A stretch of 64,000 bases of DNA from Bacillota bacterium (GTDB lineage Bacteria > Bacillota > UBA4882 > UBA8346). This document shows, piece after piece, positions 58,079 through 64,000 of this stretch. A model generated the notes under the pieces. It did not search any database. It was not told the origin of the DNA and was given only the letters and a program-made list of their open reading frames with translations. The stretch spans positions 62,001-126,000 of the forward strand of contig JAEVYU010000053.1 in the NCBI GenBank assembly GCA_023392595.1, written 5' to 3'. Within the stretch, counting starts at the first letter, position 1. Each line of letters begins with the position of its first letter. The translations under genes and the position numbers were made by a program.

Positions 58079-58207
58079 GGGCTGTTGCAAAATATTTTTA
58101 AATGAATGAGATTTCTCGCCTTAGCGCGCCAATATATTGCATCCATCAATATGGAATATGCAAAAGTGATTGTATATCTCTATCCATCAATTATTTTGCA
58201 ACAGCCC
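58079..58207. mobile_element. MITE-like element with perfect 16-bp terminal inverted repeats
   Basis: GGGCTGTTGCAAAATA on the left and its exact reverse complement on the right enclose about 97 bp without a gene. The GGGCTGTTGCA end is common in transposon families such as IS1182-type elements. Flanking target duplications are not obvious. It probably is a non-autonomous remnant mobilised in trans. Confidence 0.7.
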
Positions 58208-58239
58208 GCTTTTATTACACCCTGGACTTTAAATGGACT

Positions 58240-59733
58240 TTAATTTTTTTCAAAGCGCAACACATTCCAGGAAAGCTTCGGCAACATAACTTTCAGGACT
58301 CCGCTTAGATCCGCCGAAATTTTGGTGTTTCTTGGGATTACTTTATCCGGTTCTTCAAAGGTATTTTTACCATATAAGTCAGGACCATCGATAACTAAAT
58401 GTTCGACCAAATGCAAACTGTCAAAAGATCTCATGTCCAAACTAAATTCCACATCTTCCTGTTGATCGCAATTTAAAACAAATACCGTCGCAGTCCCGTC
58501 CTCTTCATTATAGGTCGCGGCCGTCTGAACCAGCGGGACAGACCCGTAAGATTCGGTTTCAATCTTCGGGGTGTTCACCAGGGTCTTCAGCGCCTTGCCT
58601 CTTCCATAAAGGGAAACTTGCTGGAATGGATAGAATATAGCTTGTTTGATAACTCCGCCGCCCTTTTGAGTGAATATAGGAGCAATAACATTAACAAGTT
58701 GTGCCAGGCAAGCCATTTTAACCCGATCCGTGTTGTTCAGCAATGTGCAAAGCATACCACCAAAAACCAACGCATCCAGCAGCGAGTAAATATCCTCCAG
58801 AATTGGCGGAGCCACTTCCCAGGGGAAACGGATTTGTTTTTTGATATACCATACATTCCACTCGTCAAAGGACACTTTAAGTTTCTTTTTACTACGGGTC
58901 TTGGCTTTAACATAATCGGCGGCGGCCACGACGGTTTTAATAAAATCTTCCATATTGGCAAATGAAGCTAAAAAGTCAGTGACGCTGCCTTCATTTTCAT
59001 AGTAACGATGCATCGATATGTAATCCACATGCTCATAAGTATGCTCCAGGACAATCCGGTCCCATTCCGGATAGGTCGGCATGGCCGGTGAAGAGCTTCC
59101 GCAGGCCACCAGTTCAATGGTGGGATCAACCCATTTCATGATTTTAGCGGTTTCCAGCGCTTTTTTCCCGTATTCCTCAGCCGAAAGTCCGCAGGTTTGC
59201 CAGGGCCCATCCATTTCATTTCCCAGGCACCATACTTTAATATTATGGGGATCAGGGTGGCCGTTTGTTCTTCGCAAATCGCTATAATAAGTTCCGGAGG
59301 GATGATTGCAATATTCAATCATATATCCGGCGTTTTGCGGTGTGCCTGTGCCTAAATTAACCGCTGCCATTACTTGGACGCCCGCCTTCTTACTCCAATC
59401 GACAAATTCATCGATTCCCACTTCGTTGGTTTCAATGGATTGCCACGCATAATCCAGCCGCTGCGGCCGGTTTTCTTTGGGCCCGATACCATCCAGCCAA
59501 TTGTAACCGGAAACAAAATTCCCTCCCGGATATCTTACAATCGGAACCCTCAGAGATTTCACTAAATCCAAAACATCTTTTCTAAATCCCTGTTCATCGG
59601 CTAAAGGATGGCCCGGTTCATAAATACCGGTGTAAACCGCCCGTCCCAAGTGCTCAATAAATGAACCGAATAATTTAGGATCAACTTCTCCGATTACATA
59701 GTCTTTGTCGATTGTACATTTTACCGATTTCAT
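58240..59733 (-). CDS. GH51 alpha-L-arabinofuranosidase
   Basis: A 497-residue intracellular glycosidase. The acid/base Glu is in WCLGNEMDGPWQ and the nucleophile Glu in SFDEWNVWY, both GH51 signatures; VPIVRYPGGNFVSGYNWLDGIGP is the family N-terminal block. It removes arabinofuranosyl residues from plant polysaccharide oligomers in the cytoplasm, having no signal peptide. AAAGGAGGG supports the ATG. The LacI-type regulator lies upstream on the same strand, 131 bp away, and probably controls it. Confidence 0.92.
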   Translation of the reverse strand: MKSVKCTIDKDYVIGEVDPKLFGSFIEHLGRAVYTGIYEPGHPLADEQGFRKDVLDLVKSLRVPIVRYPGGNFVSGYNWLDGIGPKENRPQRLDYAWQSIETNEVGIDEFVDWSKKAGVQVMAAVNLGTGTPQNAGYMIEYCNHPSGTYYSDLRRTNGHPDPHNIKVWCLGNEMDGPWQTCGLSAEEYGKKALETAKIMKWVDPTIELVACGSSSPAMPTYPEWDRIVLEHTYEHVDYISMHRYYENEGSVTDFLASFANMEDFIKTVVAAADYVKAKTRSKKKLKVSFDEWNVWYIKKQIRFPWEVAPPILEDIYSLLDALVFGGMLCTLLNNTDRVKMACLAQLVNVIAPIFTQKGGGVIKQAIFYPFQQVSLYGRGKALKTLVNTPKIETESYGSVPLVQTAATYNEEDGTATVFVLNCDQQEDVEFSLDMRSFDSLHLVEHLVIDGPDLYGKNTFEEPDKVIPRNTKISADLSGVLKVMLPKLSWNVLRFEKN

Positions 59734-59864
59734 TTTATACCCTCCTTTGATTAACGCTTTTGCGAGATGAGAAAAACACTGAACTTTTTCTTACATTCGA
59801 CTCCTCCTATCTGTTTTATAAAATTTCCCAAGAAAGTATCCTAATGGAAAATGGATTATTCGTC

Positions 59865-60869
59865 TCATAAAGCCCGGGAAGGTGTTGAGGCCCGCTCAAT
59901 CAGCTTCGGTTCCAAAACAACCTGTGTCGTTTTCTTCTTACCGTATTTAATCTTGGAGAGAAGAATTTTTACTGCTTGAGCACCCATTTCAAACTTAGGA
60001 ATATCAATCGTCGTTAAAGACGGCTGTAACAATCCGGTAAAGGGTAGGTTATCGCAACTAATGAGCGCCATATCTCTCGGAACTTTAATTCCGCAAGTGT
60101 TCAAGGCCTGTAGGACTCCAACTGCCATATCATCGCAAAAACAAAAAATGGCACTAGGCCGCAAGCCTTCTTTAAACGCTGCTATCATAACCTCCTGGGC
60201 TCTATTTTCTCCCCTGACAATACGGATTAACTCCGGCTCGATAGGCATACCGTGCATTTTCAAACTCTTCTCATAGCCTCGTTGTCTTAGTTCTGAGCTC
60301 GAATTGGAAAATGAATTCAAAAACATGACCCGCCGATAGCCCCTAATAATAAGATGCTCCGTGGCAATTCGTCCTACTTCTTGATCATCACATACGACAT
60401 AATCCGTATCAATACCCGCCATATGTCTGGCAATAAAAACAAAAGGAGTATTATGTTCTTGCAGCAATGCGTAGCTTTCAAAATCACTTTGGACCGGGGC
60501 AATAATTAAACCATCGACCCGCCGACGGATAAGGAGTTCGATCGCTGACCGTTCAGCTCCTACATCTTCATGGGAGTTACATAAAATAATGGTATAACCT
60601 TCTTTAGCCAAAGCTGTTTCGATCCCAGTCACAACGGCAGCATAAAAAGGATTCTGAATACTTGTTACTAAAACCCCGATTGTTTTGGTTGTACCGGAAA
60701 GAAGACCTCGGGCAAGGGGATTAGGGGTATAGGTAAGTTGCTTTGCAACTTCCTGTACTTTCTTTTTGGTATTTTGGTCGACATCACCCCGATTATTAAG
60801 AGCTCGCGAGGCAGTAGCCAGAGAAACTCCGGCTGTTTTGGCAACTTCTTTAAGGGTAGCGTGTTTCAT
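59865..60869 (-). CDS. LacI-family transcriptional regulator
   Basis: A 334-residue LacI/GalR regulator: helix-turn-helix TLKEVAKTAGVSLATASRAL at the N-terminus, hinge, and a periplasmic-binding-protein-like sensor domain (TIGVLVTSIQNPFYAAVVTGI, DGLIIAPVQSDFESY, RPSAIFCFCDDMAVG). It should repress sugar genes until an arabinose-type or oligosaccharide inducer binds. The GH51 gene downstream is the likely target, and palindromes upstream of its own start suggest autoregulation. Confidence 0.9.
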   Translation of the reverse strand: MKHATLKEVAKTAGVSLATASRALNNRGDVDQNTKKKVQEVAKQLTYTPNPLARGLLSGTTKTIGVLVTSIQNPFYAAVVTGIETALAKEGYTIILCNSHEDVGAERSAIELLIRRRVDGLIIAPVQSDFESYALLQEHNTPFVFIARHMAGIDTDYVVCDDQEVGRIATEHLIIRGYRRVMFLNSFSNSSSELRQRGYEKSLKMHGMPIEPELIRIVRGENRAQEVMIAAFKEGLRPSAIFCFCDDMAVGVLQALNTCGIKVPRDMALISCDNLPFTGLLQPSLTTIDIPKFEMGAQAVKILLSKIKYGKKKTTQVVLEPKLIERASTPSRAL

Positions 60870-60960
60870 GGTACCTCGTAACTGATTAATAATAATTTTA
60901 TACCGGAAGAATGCGGAGTAATTGAATGTAACTCATTAAAACCATCCATCGAAATACCGC

Positions 60961-60991
60961 TTTCCGAAAACGTTTCCGGAAAGCTTTCCGG
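60961..60991. promoter_or_regulatory. Tandem LacI-type operator palindromes
   Basis: CCGGAAAGCTTTCCGG is a 16-bp perfect palindrome. It partly overlaps a second centred on AAAACGTTTT, a CRE-like LacI-family half-site arrangement (GGAAACGTTTTCGG on the minus strand). Both lie about 90-120 bp upstream of the lacI-type gene. Confidence 0.65.
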
Positions 60992-61087
60992 TTTTATATA
61001 AATTCCTCTCTCTCTATCAAACTCCTTCTTCTTAAGAATATATTTTAATTTTTAATGCAAGATATAAATTTAAACTTGGATTAAATC

Positions 61088-61111
61088 AAAAAACCGCCAA
61101 AGCAGCGGTTT
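61088..61111 (-). terminator. Terminator after the M32 carboxypeptidase
   Basis: Minus strand AAACCGC-TGCTTTG-GCGGTTTTTT: a seven-base stem with the 3' arm running into a T run. Confidence 0.7.
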
Positions 61112-61162
61112 CTCGCATTCATATTATGTTCCGAACCCAGTTAAACCATTACAGCAAGCATC

Positions 61163-62668
61163 CTATAATTTATAAATCTCACCGTACTTTGTTTTTAAAT
61201 ATTTGATGTACGGTCCGATCTCCAAAGGCCGGCCGGTGGCGCCCTCAACAATCTCTTTGGCGGGATATTGATGGCCGAAGCGGTAAATATGTTCGCTTAA
61301 CCAGTTATGTAAAATATTAAGATTTCCAGCGGCAATTCCGGAACGGATTTCGGGATGCGCTTTCTCCGCCGCCTCGAAAAATTGCGCACTTAAAATATTG
61401 CCAAGGGTGTAGCTTTGAAAATATCCGCCAATCGTTCCGCTATACCAATGCATATCTTGGAGGACTCCAAGGCTATCATCGGGAGGCAGAACTCCTAGAT
61501 CACTAAAATATCTCCTATTCCAGGCCTCAGGCAAATCTTTTACCGCCAATTTCCCTTCCAGCATTTCCGTCTCCAAGTCAAATCTGAGCATTACATGAAG
61601 ATTATAGGTAACTTCATCCGCATCGGTCCGAATCAGTGAACGTTCCACCTTATTGATGGCCCGGTAAAACGCTTCACCCTTAACATTTCGAAGTTGATTC
61701 GGAAAGAGTTCCTGAAGCTGCGGATAAAAATATTGCCAGAAAGAACGGGACCGCCCCACTAGATTTTCCCATAAGCGGGACTGGCTTTCGTGAACTGACA
61801 TGGAGGTACCCGTAGCAAGCGATGTCCCGTCAAAATCCGGATTAATCCCTTGTTCATAAAGAGCATGACCACTTTCATGAATGGTGCTGAAAAGAGCCTC
61901 CGCCAAATTATTGGTTTTGACCCGGGTTGTAATCCGGACATCGCCGATGGAAAAACTCGTGGTAAACGGGTGAGGGCTTTTATCCTGACGACCGCGGTTA
62001 AAATCATAACCCATTGTTTGAGCGACTTTCAATCCAAAGCTTAATTGCGCGTCCTCCGGGTAATTCTGATGCAAAAATGAATCATCAGGGGCGGGTTGGG
62101 AAGTGATCTTTTGAACCAAAGGAGTCAATTCGGAGCGAAGTGTTTGAAAAAGCGGACGAATAACGGCTACTGTCATTCCTTCATCCAAATCGTCAATCAA
62201 CGGATCGGCAATATGCTGGTATCCAGGGAAAAAATTCGCCAATTGCCGGCTATAATCAAGCGTTTTTTCCAGTAAAGGAGCCACCAGCTTAAAATTCCGC
62301 TCAGCTCGGGCTTTAGCCCAGGCCGCATAGGTTTTTGAAGTGTGCTCTGAAAACTTGGCCGTAAAAGCTGAAGGTACCTTAATAGCTTTTTCATAATCGT
62401 GTATGGTGATCCGGATTAAGGCAGCATCGGGAGAATCCTGCGGCAATTCTTTCAAGACAGGCTGGAGTTTCTCGAGTAGTTTCCCTATTTCCGGATCAGT
62501 GAATTTTTCATGGGAAAGCTTTTCCAAGGTTGCCATTTGACGTCCCCGGGCCTCAGCTCCCCCTGGCGGCATAAATGTCATCTGATCCCAGGATAAAATG
62601 GCATTGGCTTCATTTAAATCATTGATTTCACTCAGACGATTCTTTAATTCCTGAATTTCAGGATGCAT
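61163..62668 (-). CDS. Carboxypeptidase Taq (M32) metallopeptidase
   Basis: A 501-residue M32 carboxypeptidase. The zinc motif HESGHALYEQG, the upstream TTRVKTNNLAEALFSTIHESGH block and the late FDLETEMLEGKLAVKDLPEAWN and DMHWYSGTIGGYFQSYTLGN are diagnostic. It trims C-terminal residues from peptides in the cytoplasm with broad specificity. The ATG (MHPEIQELK) is placed 9 nt behind AAGGAG; a TTG lies one codon earlier. It is monocistronic, with a terminator downstream. Confidence 0.93.
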   Translation of the reverse strand: MHPEIQELKNRLSEINDLNEANAILSWDQMTFMPPGGAEARGRQMATLEKLSHEKFTDPEIGKLLEKLQPVLKELPQDSPDAALIRITIHDYEKAIKVPSAFTAKFSEHTSKTYAAWAKARAERNFKLVAPLLEKTLDYSRQLANFFPGYQHIADPLIDDLDEGMTVAVIRPLFQTLRSELTPLVQKITSQPAPDDSFLHQNYPEDAQLSFGLKVAQTMGYDFNRGRQDKSPHPFTTSFSIGDVRITTRVKTNNLAEALFSTIHESGHALYEQGINPDFDGTSLATGTSMSVHESQSRLWENLVGRSRSFWQYFYPQLQELFPNQLRNVKGEAFYRAINKVERSLIRTDADEVTYNLHVMLRFDLETEMLEGKLAVKDLPEAWNRRYFSDLGVLPPDDSLGVLQDMHWYSGTIGGYFQSYTLGNILSAQFFEAAEKAHPEIRSGIAAGNLNILHNWLSEHIYRFGHQYPAKEIVEGATGRPLEIGPYIKYLKTKYGEIYKL

Positions 62669-62791
62669 CAACCATTACTCCTTTCTTTTTTCAACCTCGA
62701 TCTGGCAAAGGCGAATGTTTGCGCGCGCGCAAGTTGCCAAAGTGAAAATTCATCATCTCATTACCTTATGGGATTGCTTTTCCGTTTAGTA

Positions 62792-63520
62792 CTAAACGAA
62801 ACTAAATAGTAATTCATTGCGGCGCTTACCGACTTCCTTTATAATGCCCATCTTTCGTAAACAATAGCTCATTTTACGTGCTTGATAAATCGAATAACCG
62901 CCTAATACCGCTAAGTCCTTATTGGAAAATGGATTATTTATTTGAGAGGGTAAAAAACGCTCAAAGTCATTCTTGACAAGCAGCGGAATATGCTCGACAA
63001 CCGCTAGTAAACGGCGGTCTTTAATACTAACCCCGCCTCTCCGCCAACTTCCCTTGCCATCTTCGCACCAGATGTGTTCTTCCCGTGTTAAAACAACTTC
63101 AATCGTAAAATTAGGGTTGATAATCAAATCGGGGATCCGCACCAATTCACCAAATAAGTCAACCACTTTCCCGGACTTGGGCGATTTTCGGCGGCTTTTA
63201 ATTTCACCATCACTGGTTATGCGGACTATCCATTTTTCGTGAGGTATCGGATATACAAGCCGTATCGGATAGTCCGGCAGCAAATCAAGAAGTTTATGGC
63301 GGATTGCCGTAAAATTGCCGGTTTGGATTTCAATGAGTACCGGTGTATCTCCACTCGGAGAAGGCCTAACAATATCGACAAAAAAATTACCAACCTTCAC
63401 TTCAAACTGATCACCCGGCAACCCATACCATTCTTTCAACGAAGCATGGAGGGAACTTTCATTATGGACACCGATTTGAAATAATTTTTCTGTTTTCCGG
63501 CAACAATTCTTTTGGGCCAT
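62792..63520 (-). CDS. Hypothetical protein, probable PD-(D/E)XK nuclease-like N-terminus
   Basis: A 242-residue protein I cannot name. The N-terminal 90 residues contain FEVKVGNFFVDIVRP and VLIEIQTGNFTAIRHKLLDLL, a D...E-x-Q arrangement found in PD-(D/E)XK-type nuclease folds. The C-terminal half ends in a winged-helix-like region (KDLAVLGGYSIYQARKMSYCLRK) that could bind DNA. No methyltransferase or partner is nearby, so it is not an evident restriction system. Good GGAG site. Confidence 0.6.
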   Translation of the reverse strand: MAQKNCCRKTEKLFQIGVHNESSLHASLKEWYGLPGDQFEVKVGNFFVDIVRPSPSGDTPVLIEIQTGNFTAIRHKLLDLLPDYPIRLVYPIPHEKWIVRITSDGEIKSRRKSPKSGKVVDLFGELVRIPDLIINPNFTIEVVLTREEHIWCEDGKGSWRRGGVSIKDRRLLAVVEHIPLLVKNDFERFLPSQINNPFSNKDLAVLGGYSIYQARKMSYCLRKMGIIKEVGKRRNELLFSFV

Positions 63521-63601
63521 ATAGATGCTCCGCCTGATGACGACTTAATTCTATTCTTTTTCGAGTTTCATAATTAAAAACCTTTTTTTAACAGCTTAAA
63601 T

Positions 63602-64000
63602 TTATGATGTCGATTGTTTTAAATCAGAACGATGATAAGTCACTTGAAGAGTATGAATTTCAAAAGGGGCAAAGGAAAGTTCAAAAGCGGATCCCAAATT
63701 GGGTAAATCATAAGGCTGTTCCATGAGGTCAACCAAAAAGACGGTCTCTATCTGCCAATGAATAACTAGCTTTGCCCGGGTAGTGCTTCCGGCCGACTCA
63801 TAAAGCCGAAGGATCAATGCCGAACTATCTTCGGCTTTTTTTATTGTTTCCACGATAATGTTATCGGGATGAACGGAAACCAAGGAAAATTTCGAATAAA
63901 AACCGTTTTTTTTCAGGGACTGCTTGGTAATCGTTAAAGGATAATTCAATTGATAAGCTTGTTGAACTACCCTCCCCTTCAAAAAACTCCCCTGGTGCGG
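63602..64000 (-). CDS. GH38 alpha-mannosidase, C-terminal part
   Basis: The last 132 residues of a protein that runs off the right window edge. PHQGSFLKGRVVQQAYQLNY and NIIVETIKKAEDSSALILRLYE match the C-terminal beta domain of GH38 alpha-mannosidases. The catalytic region is outside the window. It fits a glycan-degradation neighbourhood with the GH51 enzyme, though about 4 kb and two unrelated genes intervene. Confidence 0.8.
   Translation of the reverse strand, partial: PHQGSFLKGRVVQQAYQLNYPLTITKQSLKKNGFYSKFSLVSVHPDNIIVETIKKAEDSSALILRLYESAGSTTRAKLVIHWQIETVFLVDLMEQPYDLPNLGSAFELSFAPFEIHTLQVTYHRSDLKQSTS

Overview
The window looks like a chromosome segment of an anaerobic, endospore-forming Firmicute (Clostridia or Limnochordia type). 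The evidence is a GerKA/GerKB/GerKC germination receptor, a SleB-type cell-wall hydrolase, AGGAGG-rich ribosome binding sites, many TTG/GTG starts, and abundant iron-sulfur and corrinoid proteins. The N-terminal half of the SleB-type protein reads like an outer-membrane beta-barrel, so a diderm envelope is possible. I saw no rRNA, tRNA, CRISPR array or complete transposase.

Region 1 (1-41,000) is a large sulfur-assimilation island, mostly on the minus strand. It opens with a corrinoid methyltransferase module (activator, MtsA/MtbA-type methyltransferase, B12 protein), then an aminotransferase / Fe-alcohol dehydrogenase / flavin-type protein operon. Next is a ten-gene operon: two family-3 solute-binding proteins, an M20 amidohydrolase, two permeases, an ATPase and two nitrogenase-like component-1 D/K pairs. 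A maturation-like operon follows (C-S lyase, sulfonate-type binding protein and permease, small protein, unusual ABC ATPase, HypB/CobW-like GTPase, NifS, [4Fe-4S] protein). Then come a third D/K pair with its own sulfonate-type transporter, a NifX-like protein, cysteine synthase, a cystine-type ABC transporter, and metI-metC behind a SAM-I riboswitch. No NifH-like reductase, NifB or classical nif regulator is present. The simplest reading is uptake of organosulfur compounds and reductive C-S bond cleavage by nitrogenase-like enzymes related in logic to methylthio-alkane reductase. Thiol or sulfide would then pass to CysK/MetI, with the corrinoid system possibly demethylating methanethiol.

Six copies of a small RNA element precede these genes, three in 5' leaders and three between genes. 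Each has a conserved hairpin with an internal UGA/AG loop whose outer stem overlaps an intrinsic terminator. I do not recognise it as a described riboswitch. The island promoters share a TTGACA-17/18-TANNAT layout, and several are followed by a CymR-like box.

Region 2 (41,000-58,000) holds ferritin-like proteins, a lytic transglycosylase, a large secreted Ig/FN3-like protein with a lipoprotein partner, the gerK genes, an NlpC/P60 hydrolase, and a PadR-controlled ferredoxin pair. The PadR palindrome is repeated 36 kb away, upstream of a DUF4345 gene.

Region 3 (58,000-64,000) is carbohydrate and peptide metabolism: GH51 arabinofuranosidase, LacI regulator, M32 carboxypeptidase, a nuclease-fold protein and the end of a GH38 alpha-mannosidase. 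Two MITE-like inverted-repeat elements flank the ferritin gene.
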